A stretch of 64,000 nt of DNA from Acanthosepion pharaonis (GCA_903632075.3 CAHIKZ030002035.1:15001-79000); one strand, 5' to 3'. Counted from the stretch's first letter, positions 31,671 through 43,149 are shown. Numbers and translations are program-made. Notes: a model not told the origin generated them from the sequence alone.

Positions 31671-32365
31671 ATATAATTACCTTCCGAGTATCCGATGATA
31701 TCGGATGAGTATTTGTTGTGGATTCCGAGATGAAATCCGGTCTCAAATGAATGACAAACGCAGGAATGAAATATAGCAAATAAATGTATTGACGTAATAA
31801 TACAATTGGTAATACGGTTAGTAGATCCAGAAACGTGGTTAGTAGCAATAATAATATATATACAGTCTGGGAAATTCAGTATCGAATTATGACTTCCTTC
31901 TGAGTCTACGTGCTCGCAACTGTGACTCCTACAAAGCGGTTACCTCACACTCTTACTGTATCACTTCCGACTTCTGGGTATTTACCGGCAGTAGGACAAG
32001 TACACACTGGTCGAGTCCACTTGTATGAAAAAGGGGTGTACCCCATAACAGTATCCACAAAAAAAAGAAAAGAAAAAATCCCCCGTAAACAACTTCAATA
32101 GAGCTCACACCATTGCGATTTGCTTGTTGGTCAACTGCCAATTAAATACGTGATAGAGGTTGTAGGGTTTGCCTAAAGTCAGTGTCTACAGGTTGTTAAT
32201 TTAGATGAGGGAGGGGCACATCAGAGACTGATCAGCTCTGATGGGGTCGATTTGGTGAGGAGGAGTATGATGTTTGAATAGATCCGAAACTGCCCAATGA
32301 CCCAATTTAAAACATCACTGACGATGACCTCTAGCACTAAAGAGCGTATATTCGAAGTAACACAG
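31671..32365. repeat. long direct repeat L, copy 2, interrupted by an LTR
   Basis: Same blocks as copy 1 in the same orientation. The break at 31713/32051 coincides with the solo LTR at 31714-32050. Confidence 0.6.
31714..32050. mobile_element. solo LTR, 337 bp
   Basis: TGTTGTGGATTCC...CCCCATAACA (TG...CA), between GTATT (31709-31713) and GTATC (32051-32055), an imperfect 5-bp duplication. Ends match the LTR at 22399-22717 (TGTTGTG...CATAACA). Confidence 0.68.
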
Positions 32366-32459
32366 GGACGCGAAAATAAGCATCCAGTATTTTATTTTTA
32401 TACTGAAAACAGATGATCGAGAATTCTTAACAAAATCTGCATATACTAAAAAAGGTTTG

Positions 32460-32850
32460 GTTTGGTTTATTTTATTTTACGGCATATCAACACCTCAATG
32501 GGTTATTTAATGCCGACAATTCTATTTTATTGCTGGTAATATTTTGTTTTGTCAAAAATCTGTTTCTGGTAATATATTTCCTTTAAAATTGTATTGCTGG
32601 TAATAATTTTTCAAAAAGTATTGCTGGTTAACTATTTGCCTATAGCTGGGACCCTACCAGGTGCTACCACCCTGGGTCAGGGTGGACTTGGGAACACCAG
32701 CAATTCAGAGGTGGTTCCACGCTCCTCAAAACCTCCTGATCAGAGGCCTTGCTGCTGGACGTAGTTTAACGTCTTACCCAGGATCCGGATGTAGTTTAAC
32801 GTCTTACCCAGGACGCGAATGTAGTTTAACGTCTTATCCAGGACAGACTA
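32460..32850 (+). mobile_element. satellite element, short copy
   Basis: GGCATATCAACACCTCAATG end, four GGTAATA units, head GGGACCCTACCAGGTGCTAC. The 30-base unit GTAGTTTAACGTCTTACCCA is then repeated three times (32757-32850). Confidence 0.85.
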
Positions 32851-33537
32851 AAAAAAGGAATATTCTACGAATAATTGTTATAATTCATTAAGGGATTAAA
32901 CAACTCTATAACTCAATCAATGTAATTTTCTTTTCAAAAGATATGCCGTTTTTCGTGCTGTATACAAGCAGAAATTTTATGAAATCAGCAATGCATCTTT
33001 CCTGAAGATCTAAAAACGCGACAGCTACAACATTTAAAATAAGTTTCAAATAATGAGGTGAAAATCTTTACCTGAATTTAAAGCTTTATTTATTTGGATG
33101 GATTTGAGAAATTTTATTCCTGCAAACTTCCCTTCTGAAATGGAAATGAAAATCATCCTTGGTCTGTTTAACTTACAGCTTAAAATAAAGCCCAGTCTAC
33201 ATAACACTAAAAAAAATAATATTATGTCTTGGTTACTTTGGCTATTTTCTGAAATCTAGCGATATTAAATTCTTACCAAAAAGTTCTTCAAAAGAAAAAC
33301 AATTAAGAATTAATAACTTAGGTCTTTAAAAACAAGCTACAAAAGTTTAATAAAAATATTGTTTCGAGAGTATTAATGACTTTTGGGTCTGAATTTGAAA
33401 GGAAGGTTAAGTTAGAATTTGCGTTGCTAAGAAAGAAAGATACGTTTGCTGAGTTGGTGAGGCCTCTTATGTGTTCGTCAACTTCTTTCAGTAAAGATTA
33501 AAAAATGGACAACAAATAAAATAATTCAGATTATTCG

Positions 33538-33539
<2 letters not shown>
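32851..33539. other. AT-rich spacer
   Basis: No gene or known repeat recognised. Confidence 0.45.
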
Positions 33540-33584
<45 letters not shown>

Positions 33585-33840
33585 CAACACGTAAGATAAG
33601 TGAAGAATGAAAATGAGGCAACTCAAGTTTCAACCTCGAAATGTAGGGTCATCGGGCTAGGTTTACTTCTTTATCTCGTGTCATTCGTGTTTTACGCCTT
33701 AAATAAGGAGATCATGTATTTTTTTTTTCTTTTGCAGTTGTTGGCCCGGATGTAAGCATCATCCGGGTTCCAGGTTAAATATAATACTGGCCCTGGAAAA
33801 ATTGCCTCGTTTTCATTTTTTCTTCATTTATCTTACTTTT
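33540..33840. repeat. (TA)n-(GT)n and fold-back with hammerhead-like remnants
   Basis: After TA/GT (33540-33583), a TAAGATAAGTGAAGAATGAA block at 33590-33625 is inverted at 33798-33838. The minus strand inside reads CCGATGA...TTGAAACTTGAGTT, a decayed hammerhead order. A GCCCGGATG...CATCCGGGT hairpin lies at 33743-33770. Confidence 0.5.
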
Positions 33841-34127
33841 TATAAGCTATACGTTGTATTGAGCATTTGCCAACTTAGTTATACTTGGAATTTATCAGCT
33901 ACGATTGCGTTTCGCTTCTTGACGCTATTCCAAAAAGAACCTTTGTGGGAGAACATTGTATACGTTAGTTAGTTTAGAAATTATAATACAGCATTTATAA
34001 TTTATTTGGTTTATACTTTGTTACTGGTCAGGTCAGATCAAGATTTACAAACTGATTTCCATCTGTCAGATTTTACCCGATCCGGCAGAATATTGTCTGT
34101 CAGGATAGCGCGCCTGTGGGTCGTGAG

Positions 34128-34925
34128 AAGGAAAGTTTAGCAAATTTATAGTTTCTTTTTTTATTTTTAAATACACGTAATTAATTATGAAAAGACTCGG
34201 CTTAGAAAGCATTCCCACCCATCCTAAAATGCTTCTTCTGTATTGTTTAATAGTAAAAGGCATAAAATCATTATTTTTTTTTACCAAATAGTCTGACACC
34301 ATACCAGTGCATCGCTGACAAAATCTTTCAACAGAAAAAAAGGATTGTGGTGGGGGCAGTATTTTCATTTGTCTTTTGACTGAGGAAAATAAAGTCAGAC
34401 AATAATAGCTGCGACCCAAACTTTTTCTACAGTTTCTATATTGAAATATTTTAGCAACTTTCTAACGAGTCACATGACTGCGTTTCAGCCATGATTTCCT
34501 TGGATATTTTAAAGAGTGTTTTCTTCATATCCAGGAAAGATTAGCATATTTATATTTCGTGTTTTTTTTTTTTTTTTGTTGTTTTAATATACGTAATTAA
34601 TTATGAAAAGACTTGGCTTAGAAAGCATTCGCACCCAATCTTAAAATGCTTCTCCTGTATCGTTTAATAGTAGATGGCATAAATTGAGCTATAATTTCCT
34701 TGGATATTTTAAAGAGTGTTCTCTTCATATCCAGGAAAGTTTAGCATATTTATAGTTCGTGTTTTTTTTTGTTTTTTTTAATACACGTAATTAATTATGA
34801 AAAGAATTGGCTTAGAAAGCATTCCCACCCATCTTAAAATGCTTCTACTGTACCGTTTAATAGTAAAAGGGATAAATTGAGCTATAATTTCCTTAGATAT
34901 TTTGAGGATTATTTTCTTCCTATTA
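34128..34925. repeat. three tandem ~200-bp AT-rich units
   Basis: AGCA(A/T)ATTTATA, a T-run, ACGTAATTAATTATGAAAAG, GGCTTAGAAAGCATTC and GTTTAATAGTA recur from about 34128, 34541 and 34738. Unit 1 is longer. Non-coding. Confidence 0.85.
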
Positions 34926-35059
34926 ATTAACTTTTTTTTAATACTTCTCTCATTTTTTAATGTCTAACTTCTGGAATCTGGTTTACTTGTTTACTTGTTG
35001 CTGTCCCCTCTCTGTCTAATTCTTCTAAGACTAGACAGGGAAACAAGCGTATTTTTATT

Positions 35060-35650
35060 TCTTCTAGTACGGCATAGTATGTAGTGCCTTCTTTTCTGGA
35101 AAAACCGAATGCAATATGACGTTAATTCTTGACATCATGCTGAAATAAGAATATACTGCCTGATGATAATTATATCAGAATGGTAATCCTTGATGCTTTT
35201 TATTTTCACGACATGCCACTTCTCGATGCAGGCGATTATGGCTTTATCTAGATTCCTTTTCTTTATAATCTGTGTATTAAAATGACGCTGTGTTTCAGGT
35301 TCATCAACCATCAGTTCACTGCCATATAAGAGGACTGATATTATATAAGAGTTCAGTATTCTTTTCTTTCTTCATAACGACATTTTCCTGTTTCTTAATA
35401 CTACATTGCTTAGCTTTTGGAAGGCATCTTTCACTATTCCAATGCAACTTTGAATTTTGATGTCGCTTTTTCTGTTCTCCTGAATTCTGGCAGTACTTCT
35501 GATTCACTCAGGATAGCTTTATTGTGAAGGTCGATAAGTCTGGTGAGACGGCACATCCTTGTCTCATGCTGCTCTTTATTTTGGATGAATTCTTTTTCCA
35601 TCTGTATGCAAACGGTTTGCTCCCAGTATAAATTTGGATTATTCTAATAT
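35060..35650 (-). pseudogene. LINE reverse transcriptase fragment
   Basis: Minus strand: MRQGCAVSPDLSTFTI (RT motif), and after shifts ISVLLYGSEL and KKRNLDKAIIACIEKWHV. Frames are broken throughout. Same broad LINE group as 8050. Confidence 0.8.
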
Positions 35651-35690
35651 CTTTCCCAAACTAAATGAAACTTAAGGATACATAATTGGA

Positions 35691-35800
35691 TGTGCGGGTG
35701 GTGTAACGGCAAGAGAAATCGACGAGTTAGTTTCGAATTCTGACGGATTTTCGTTATGTTCTCTTTCACAAAAATGCACAAGGAAAGTTATGAATTTCTA
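35691..35800 (+). mobile_element. SINE-F tRNA-like part without 5S head
   Basis: GGATGTGCGGGTGGTGTAAC, B-box-like GTTTCGAATTC, then TCGTTATGTTCTCTTTCAC. No 5S-like sequence upstream. Confidence 0.6.
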
Positions 35801-35996
35801 CATCTTCGATTGATACTTTAGCAATATTATATTAGAAAACAAATTAATGATGTAATTAAAATTTTTCATTTAAAATTTATAATTTAATATCAGTACCTAT
35901 GGAAATTAAGATTTTTAAAAGATTACAATTCATATATACAGGTTTAACCAAAAATACTTTTCAAGAAATTAATACAGGTTTAAAGACGCTTATGCA

Positions 35997-35997
<1 letters not shown>

Positions 35998-36028
<31 letters not shown>
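35998..36028. repeat. (TA)n tract
   Basis: Pure TA. Confidence 0.95.
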
Positions 36029-36030
<2 letters not shown>

Positions 36031-36062
36031 ATGAATAAAAATGACAATAGGAAAACTGGTAA

Positions 36063-36103
36063 TTGCTGACGCGTTTCGTCTAATGTGGACTTTATCAAAG
36101 CAA
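36063..36103 (-). ncRNA. hammerhead-like RNA, left arm
   Basis: Mirror of the right-arm copy: stem I AGCAA/TTGCT, core TTGATAA, GAAAC, GTC. Stem II is weaker here (AGTCC opposite AGAC). Confidence 0.5.
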
Positions 36104-36123
36104 AATACGAACATTTTCATATT

Positions 36124-36164
36124 TTGCTTTGATAATGTCCACATTGGACGAAACGCGTCAGCAA
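36124..36164 (+). ncRNA. hammerhead-like RNA, right arm
   Basis: Stem I TTGCT (36124-36128) with AGCAA (36160-36164), core TTGATAA, unpaired T, stem II GTCC/GGAC (36137-36140, 36146-36149), GAAA (36150-36153), a minimal C-GC-G stem III, and GTC ending at 36159. Two core bases differ from CUGANGA (C3 to U, G8 to A). Loss of G8 should abolish catalysis unless compensated. Confidence 0.6.
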
Positions 36165-36231
36165 TTACTAGTTTTTTATTGTCATTTTTATTCATAAATA
36201 TTGTCTTCTTTACTGGTTAAATCGGAGAAAT

Positions 36232-36234
<3 letters not shown>

Positions 36235-36290
<56 letters not shown>
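36235..36290. repeat. (TA)n tract
   Basis: Pure TA. Confidence 0.95.
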
Positions 36291-36292
<2 letters not shown>

Positions 36293-36510
36293 CTTCTTCC
36301 TCCAGCTGTGAGTAAATAGCAGGGCAGACTTGGTTCTTTAGTCTTGGTTGATGGCAAATGGTCTAGGAGAAGGACAACTCTGCGTAGGGTCCTTTGGTGT
36401 ATTCGGCTCTTCAAAAAGCCTTCACCACTATAATCAAATGCAGATGTCTAGCTGTCGGTTCCTATAAACCGACTTGCTTGACCCACATACGTCGAATACA
36501 TCACACACAT
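36291..36510 (+). mobile_element. SINE-C copy 3 (distal part)
   Basis: TCTTCTTCCTCCAGCTGTGA, GAGTAAATAGCAGGGCAGAC, TATTCGGCTCTTCAAAAAG, CCTTCACCACTATAATC, ending near ACATACGTCGAATAC. Confidence 0.75.
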
Positions 36511-37090
36511 GCACGCGCACACCCACACATATATTTATATGTATATGTATGTGTCTGTGAGTGTGTAAGTATGTAATATGTTTATTACTTTTGTAAAATA
36601 ATTGATTTCTTGTATTCGATGAACTGTTGTTAAACATTAATGAGGAAAAGTTTAATGCAGTTTACTTAAACAAAAATGCCACCCCGGCATAAAATATATA
36701 AAATTATATATAAGTGTAGGAGTACCATGGCATTCTAAAGCCCTCTAGAAATTTATGGAATTTCTAGAAGTTTTATTTTTATTTGAGTCTTTGTTATGCT
36801 ATAGCAATAAATTGTTAAATGCCTTAAAAATACGCATGCACTATCCAATTACATCACGAACAAATTGAAAATATAGCTTCTCCAAGCAGGTTTTGTTTAT
36901 TTGTGAGCTTGTATCTTATGCTTTATCAGTCTATTAAATGCATTAAGTGCATTAAAATACAGAAATATTATCCAATGACATCATTTACAAACGGAAAAAG
37001 ACTTCAAACAAATTAATGCATTTTTCATTACTTTTGAACAAACGTTTATCTGTTTATGACACAGGAACAGAAGGTTACAAAAAATTCATA
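36511..37090. other. no gene recognised
   Basis: Short CA/GT-rich stretch 36510-36570, then AT-rich sequence. Confidence 0.4.
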
Positions 37091-37093
37091 AAA

Positions 37094-37129
<36 letters not shown>

Positions 37130-37162
37130 GCACATGTATTGATATACATCGGTATAAGTAAT

Positions 37163-37227
<65 letters not shown>

Positions 37228-37408
37228 TATATAAATATTATATATATATTGATATATGTAATTGTACATGCATACACATATATATATATATTTATATATA
37301 TATATATATAAACACATGTATTTATATACATCTGTATATGTAATTGTACATGTATATATATATATATATATTTAAATATATGTATTTATATATATATCAG
37401 GACATGTA

Positions 37409-37482
<74 letters not shown>

Positions 37483-37544
37483 AATATATGTATTTATATA
37501 TATATCAGTACATGTAATTGTACATGTATATATATACATATATT

Positions 37545-37577
<33 letters not shown>

Positions 37578-37612
37578 GTGTGTGTATTTATATATATATA
37601 TCGGTATATGTA

Positions 37613-37699
<87 letters not shown>

Positions 37700-37700
37700 C
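37090..37700. repeat. TA/TG/CA higher-order satellite
   Basis: TA tracts alternate with a recurring GTAATTGTA(C/T)ATGTATAT-type spacer at about 37150, 37255, 37340, 37405, 37510 and 37605, plus (CA)n and a terminal (GT)n (37655-37698). Confidence 0.92.
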
Positions 37701-37849
37701 CAGTATACTAAGCCAATTTTATGTAATCACTTTTCCTGTGTTCTCTTATGAGATGATAATCTGTATGAGAGTTGGTTGGTTTCTTTTTTAGCGTCAATTC
37801 ACTCTCTCGGTGTTATTTACTGCTGAAATCTAAATATTTTGAATACAAT

Positions 37850-38235
37850 TTTACGGCGTCACCTAAATATATTTTAAACGCAATTGTATACATTCAACTA
37901 CAGATAAAATGTATTGTTGGTCATTTCGCTATAAAATATATTGTTGGTAATTCTAATATAAATATGTATTGCTGGGTACTTTGCTTTAAAATTGAATTGT
38001 TGGTTATTTTACTACACATATATATTATTCGTCATTTTTTTTTATATATAAAAATGATTTTTCATACTTTCATTGTATTTTATTTTGTTTAGAGGTTTCC
38101 TATTAGCCCATAGTTGGGACCCTAACAGGTGCTACCACTCCGGGTCAGGATGGACCTGGGACAACAGCAATTACGTTGTGGTTCCAAGCTCCTCAAAACC
38201 TCGAATCTCCCAATCAGAGGCCTTGTTACTGGATG
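37850..38235 (+). mobile_element. satellite element, divergent copy
   Basis: Degenerate 32-base units (TGTATTGTTGGTCATTTCGC, then ATATTGTTGGTAATTC), then the head GGGACCCTAACAGGTGCTAC, CAGGATGGACCTGGG and AATCAGAGGCCTTGTTACTG. The conserved far end is recognisable only weakly near 37800. Confidence 0.75.
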
Positions 38236-38862
38236 TAGATCTATCGGAGAGAGAAATAAAACTCTAACTGAAATTCTGCAATGAGGAATTATCATTATTT
38301 ACCTTATTTAAATGTGGACTGTTATCTTCATATTTGTTGTTGTTAACACAATATTTTGTCCGTTATGCTCTCCGGGCTCGAGATCAAGTTAGAATTCACG
38401 GAATATCGCATTGCAGCCATATTAATCTTTGTTCTCGTTCCGCTGATCATGTCTCGGGATATCTCGTCTAGTTCTTATAAGGATTTGACTACTCCCTTTA
38501 TTTAATATACGAGAGTAGTAAAACTCTAAGAAATCAATGAGATATAACTAGACTTGGTCATTGAAACGAGAATATTCTGTCTTCATAGATTAATTAGGGG
38601 TTTCAGATCAAAATTCAATGTAGGTTACCCGCATGGGCAAAATGGGCAAGCAGCCGATGAGAACACAACTGTAGAAATGTTGTGATAGCAATAACAAAGA
38701 TGGAGATAATATTCACATGTAAATAGTGTAAATATGTAAAACTCTTGATTCAAAACCATCTAGAAAAGTGTGTGTGTGTGGAGGGGGCTCCGTCAGGGTA
38801 ACTTGCCCTAGATATGCTACTTCTACGGTTGTTTTATTACGTACGTTGCCCCCACGACCCTG
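38236..38862. other. no gene recognised
   Basis: Mixed-composition sequence upstream of the candidate first coding exon. It could hold promoter or 5' UTR, but no element can be named. Confidence 0.35.
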
Positions 38863-39024
38863 ATGAGTTACAGGACTCGCGGCGTGACAGTATTTAATTT
38901 AAAAAAAAAGCTACCAACGACAATAAAGCAGGCTGCAGCAAGGAAAGTAAGATTGGGTAAATGCTGTACACACAGAAAGAATGCAGATAAACAAAAGAAG
39001 AAAAAAAAAACTTTTTCTTTTCTT

Positions 39025-39077
39025 ATGATGACGTTGATTCCAACAAGTGGAAAATCAAGTTTACCAGGTTTTTACAG
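39025..39077 (+). CDS. candidate first coding exon of a small Cys/Lys-rich protein
   Basis: Encodes MMTLIPTSGKSSLPGFY plus two bases (AG), ending at a consensus donor GTGAGT (39078). The leftover AG plus the T at 51546 makes Ser and continues in frame into the zinc-ribbon-like exon 2. The start is chosen at the first of two ATGs after a long A/T-rich stretch. The frame stays open upstream to 38863, so an earlier start or an upstream acceptor (for example CAACAAG at 39040-39046) is possible. Not similar to any repeat family here. Confidence 0.5.
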
Positions 39078-39561
39078 GTGAGTATTAATGAGACGTTTTC
39101 CCTATTGTCTCCTAAAAAGGCAAATAGGTTTTAAATGCACTAAGTGGCCCACTGTTATTTGATAACAGCAAATTGTTGGTGAAAACGAATGCATAAGTTG
39201 CTAATTAATTTATCTTCGACGGTGATTTCTTCTTCTGTCCGTATTTAAAATTTTTCAAACGGATTTTCTTACCAACATAAACCGGATACATTCGCTAGTG
39301 AACAAATGTCAGCGATAATCTGAAGCTTTTCGACGTCCTCCATTTATTTAAGCAAATATTCGAGATTTTTTTTTTTTTTTTTTGCGTGTCTGTGCTACGA
39401 TCTTACTCAAATGACAAAAGACAAAAACCCAATAACACATGGTTTAGCGCGAAGACTTATGAAATATCTAATTACGGCATAGTCTATTGGAATTTGGCCA
39501 TGGGCTTTTCGATATTACTGGAGGTGATCAAAGAAAGCGGAGCATAATATTTTTTTGTTTT

Positions 39562-39565
<4 letters not shown>
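39078..39565. other. intron sequence, no feature
   Basis: Start of the inferred 12.5-kb intron. AT-rich with a T-run near 39370. Confidence 0.4.
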
Positions 39566-39595
<30 letters not shown>

Positions 39596-39600
39596 TATAT
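39566..39600. repeat. (TA)n tract
   Basis: Short TA run. Confidence 0.9.
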
Positions 39601-40029
39601 ATTCTCAAAATGTGTGTGCATGTATGTATGAGTGTGTGATCGGATGTCGTTTCTGCGTTTCAACAGTTTCATCCGATTTCGATGAAATTTTTTTGGTTGA
39701 TAGATAATTCTTCAGTTTTGAGTCCAAATTACACATTCCCCTTCTCTTGGACATCTTTCAATCTCTTTCAAGTGAGGTTACCTTTTCCTACTACTACACT
39801 TTTAACGCGTTGCTTTCATTGTCGTTTATAGCCGTTCCTAATTTAAATTTTTTTTTTATAGTCCTGCCAGTTTTTGCATTTCCTTCACCGTCGTGATAAG
39901 TAGGCTTGCTTTTTTATTACTCAACATTTAATTTTCCAACCTTTCTTAAAGTTATTCGAACTCAGTGATCCCTGTAACGTTACAGCGTTCTCTTCTGTTA
40001 TTTGACCACAAATTTCATTTGACAATTAA

Positions 40030-40353
40030 TACTTTTCTAAGACATGCCCCACCCAAGAAAAGAACTTGCCTAGGTCGCAAAAACCGCTGCTACCAGGTCC
40101 GCCATGCGAATCGTCTTTAGAACTTTCAATTTGCCTGTATCAAAATGCCTCTCGGAATACTTCAATCAGAGCCACTGAGTCCAAAGATCAACATAGCCAT
40201 CGGCTTTCCGGAAGAGCATACCTGAACGCTTCTGCGCGAGAGGCTGAAACTACTGATCAAACGACCCAACGGCTGAGGAGAAACGCCTCTTCAACTGCTG
40301 CTGTGCGTGAGGCTGAAACAAAATTGGGAACGGAAAAACGGCCCTTTTCATAG
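40030..40353 (+). pseudogene. Helitron-associated repeat-rich ORF fragment
   Basis: Upstream frame reads LGRKNRCYQVRHANRL. It then shifts to LSICLYQNASRNTSIRATES, KDQHSHRLSG, ASAREAETTDQTTQRLRRNA and AVREAET. Repeated (A/R)xREAET(P)..TxQR modules are typical of the N-terminal region of Helitron-encoded proteins in invertebrates. The nearby Helitron-type terminus at 40499-40527 supports this. No Rep or helicase motif present. Confidence 0.5.
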
Positions 40354-40498
40354 CCAGCCCCATTCAAATTTTTAAACCCCCATTTGGGGATGTGTCTCAG
40401 TTGCACCCTATTTTTGTTACTAAGATTGATTTTCGGGTGGGCTGACTTTAAACTTAAACTGCTCCAAGTGAGCGGCAAAAAATTCCCAATAATGAAAG

Positions 40499-40527
40499 AC
40501 CCGGTCAAAGACGGGTTATACTGCTAG
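40499..40527 (+). mobile_element. Helitron-type 3' terminus
   Basis: Hairpin ACCCG/CGGGT (40499-40503, 40512-40516), seven-base spacer, then CTAG (40524-40527) and T. Exactly the expected 3'-end layout, without terminal inverted repeats or target duplication. Confidence 0.65.
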
Positions 40528-41300
40528 TATATATATATTACTGGGAAACAATTGCATTTACAGAAGTAAATTGATACGTGAAGATTAAATTGTATAGATA
40601 AAGATGATAAGATATTTTTGTGTCGTTTAAAATGATTTTAATATTTAATGTTTATTCAGCAATTTTGCATAACTCGGTTTTGACAGAATCTTATCAGCCC
40701 AGAGTTATGTACCTTTTGTTCAGCTTGCTGCAGGTAGGCCCCCACTGGCCCTTACCTAGTCAGGCTTTAATCAAAGCAGCACAAAAAACTTTCAGGTAGG
40801 GTACAGTTAGAAATATCTTCAAGACGGCCTCCGATTGCGGGTGTTTTCAAGAACGTAGCCTTGGCCGACTACTCTATCAAACTTAAAAAAAAACAACAAG
40901 ACATTCGACACACGACAATGGTACTATCGCACTATGTGAACAGATCTGTATATGGCATCATCCTCTAAGTTACATATCTGATTTTCTTCTTTTGGATGTT
41001 CAGACGGGATGTCTTTTGGTTTTCACTTGACATCGAATTCTTCTCAAATTTCAAGCCCCTTCCTCAGTGTCATTGCAGTCTTTAGATTTGCACTAATAAC
41101 AACTAATAACATTCATTGTAGATCAAATGACAGCTAGTATCCTCAAATCTCAAACGCCTTTATCAGGTGCTGTTAGACGGAGAATCCAGTGTTTCATTTT
41201 CGTTCAAATTTAAGCCGTTGTCTTCTAAACACAGTGAAATCCGCTGATAAACGTTTTTTTAAACTTTTATTCTCGATGATTAAATCTGGTCATCTGATAA
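40528..41300. other. intron sequence, no gene recognised
   Basis: No repeat head recognised. Moderately unique. Confidence 0.4.
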
Positions 41301-41304
41301 TGCA

Positions 41305-41865
41305 AGTAATAAATACCTTATCATTAAATACAACTATTAAATACTTTATTATTAGATACAAGTGTCAAATACCTGATTATTAAATACAAATATTAAATAC
41401 CCGATTCAATATATGTATTTAATACCTAATTTAATACAAGCATTAAATACCTGATTATTAAATAGAAGTATTAAATACCCGATTTACTATAAGTATTCAA
41501 TACTAGATTTAATATAAGTATTACATACCTGATTTAATACAAGTATTAAATATCCGATTTAACACAAGTATTAAATAACCGAATTAATACAAGTATTAAT
41601 TACCCGATTTAATACAAGTATTAAGTACCTGATTTAATATATGTATTAAATATGCGATTTAATACAAGTAATAAATACCAGATTTAATACAAGTATTAAA
41701 TGCCTGATTTAATACATGCATTAAATACCTGATTATTAAATAGAAATATTAGATACCCGATTTAATACAAGTATTAAGTATCCAATTTAATACAAGTATT
41801 AAATATGCGATTTAATGCAAACATTAAATACCTGATTTAATACAAGTATTAATTACCTGATAGTA
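41305..41865. repeat. 24-bp minisatellite
   Basis: About 23 tandem units with consensus TATTAAATACCTGATTTAAT followed by ACAAG. Alternating forms (ACCTGATTATTAAATA) occur near both ends. Confidence 0.96.
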
Positions 41866-41963
41866 GGCAATCCGTCCTAAAATCAAAATAATACACATTT
41901 TTTATCCGAGAAGAAATTTTGTGGTCTGTGAATATATCATCGTTTTATCTACGAAAACCACTA

Positions 41964-41965
<2 letters not shown>

Positions 41966-42045
<80 letters not shown>
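41966..42045. repeat. (CTAT)n-(TA)n
   Basis: About ten CTAT units, then TA. Confidence 0.95.
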
Positions 42046-42047
<2 letters not shown>

Positions 42048-42300
42048 CGGGTGTAACAGCAAAATTCTTCAACTTGTGTGAGTACAAAATTGTCTAATTG
42101 ATAAATTAATCTTAGAAATGATTAAAGATATCTTACTGGAATTCGCCGACGTTTTTATAACACTACTGAACTCTACTTTGAACAATAAGAATGTATAACA
42201 GAAGAATCGTGATGAAATCGATCATAAACGAAAATGATATGTTCATCATTAATTAATCATAGCTAAGGATCGGAAGCTCATGAAGGATTCAGATAAATTT
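42046..42300 (+). mobile_element. interspersed repeat M, uninterrupted copy
   Basis: GGGTGTAACAGCAAAATT, AAGATATCTTACTGGAATTC, TAGAAGAATCGTGATGAAAT-type block, GCTAAGGATCGGAAGCTCAT. Used as the reference for the split copies at 22345 and 52249. Confidence 0.75.
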
Positions 42301-42319
42301 AAAATAAAATAAAAAAATA

Positions 42320-42785
42320 AATGTATTATTCCAGGATCATTTCCAACTTATTCAAGAAGATCTTCGCCCTCTCTAACTTTCTAAATTTATGTCCTAGGGT
42401 AACAAGTTACCGCATACGTCTCACGTTTGATTTCATTCTCAAGTTTTTTTTTTTTTTCACTGCACTTCCGACTGCCATAGGTGAAACTCTCTCACGTGCC
42501 AAACGTCTTATGGACAGAGCTGACTTCTTTTTAATTGAATATTCACCATTCTCTTGATGGTTCCTGAATGGACTTTGAAGATGGAAGCCAGAGTATGAAT
42601 GTTGGTACCATTACTGAAGGCCCGAATGATCTTTTTCCTCTCACCATTGCTCATTTTGAAAGACAGTGGGGCTGACATAAAACGATTTTAACATGTTATC
42701 TTTATAGATGAATAACTCAGTGTTTTTCAGTGATTCTTACGGCACGTGGTATTAAGATGGCTAAATGTCTTTTCTGAAAGCTTGA
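42320..42785 (-). pseudogene. Tc1-like transposase N-terminal half
   Basis: Minus strand starts at 42654: MSNGERKKIIRAFSNGTNIH, TLASIFKVHSGTIKRMV, a helix-turn-helix with 48 codons before a stop (42508). After shifts come VGSAVKK-like and KVREGEDLLE segments corresponding to the second HTH and the LERAK.LL motif. A homologous copy is at 55865-57115. Confidence 0.75.
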
Positions 42786-42803
42786 AAAAACAAACACCCA
42801 GGG

Positions 42804-42805
<2 letters not shown>

Positions 42806-42881
<76 letters not shown>

Positions 42882-42890
42882 ACACACACA
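42806..42890. repeat. (CA)n microsatellite
   Basis: More than 80 bases of CA with one GACA interruption. Confidence 0.97.
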
Positions 42891-43008
42891 TGTCCGTGCT
42901 TACATATCCGAACATTTATATATTTAATTGTCTTTAGTGCATATGTAGCTGGATAAAAAAAAGTAATTTAACACCACACCAATACACTTACAATAATCTT
43001 TTCTTCTC

Positions 43009-43057
43009 TTCCCTCTTCTTCTTCTTCTTCTTCTTCTTCTTCTTCTTCTTCTTCTTC
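43009..43057. repeat. (CTT)n microsatellite
   Basis: About 15 CTT/TTC units. Confidence 0.95.
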
Positions 43058-43149
43058 TCCACATCCTCCTCCTCCCTTTCGGTTACATCCAACGTCGTAC
43101 GTTTGTTTATTTATTTTTGAAAATAATAATGTAGCCTAAAAAAAATTAA

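Larger units (their letters stand above)
36029..36196. repeat. palindrome with a hammerhead in each arm
   Basis: Arms of about 78 bases (36029-36106 and 36118-36196) are near-perfect complements around a short loop. Confidence 0.9.

Noticed and set aside
30953..32365. Complete LTR retrotransposon with repeat L as its two LTRs
   Set aside because: No coding interior lies between the copies and no target duplication was found.
42727..42937. Cys-Val and His-Thr repeat frames
   Set aside because: Translations of (CA)n on either strand.
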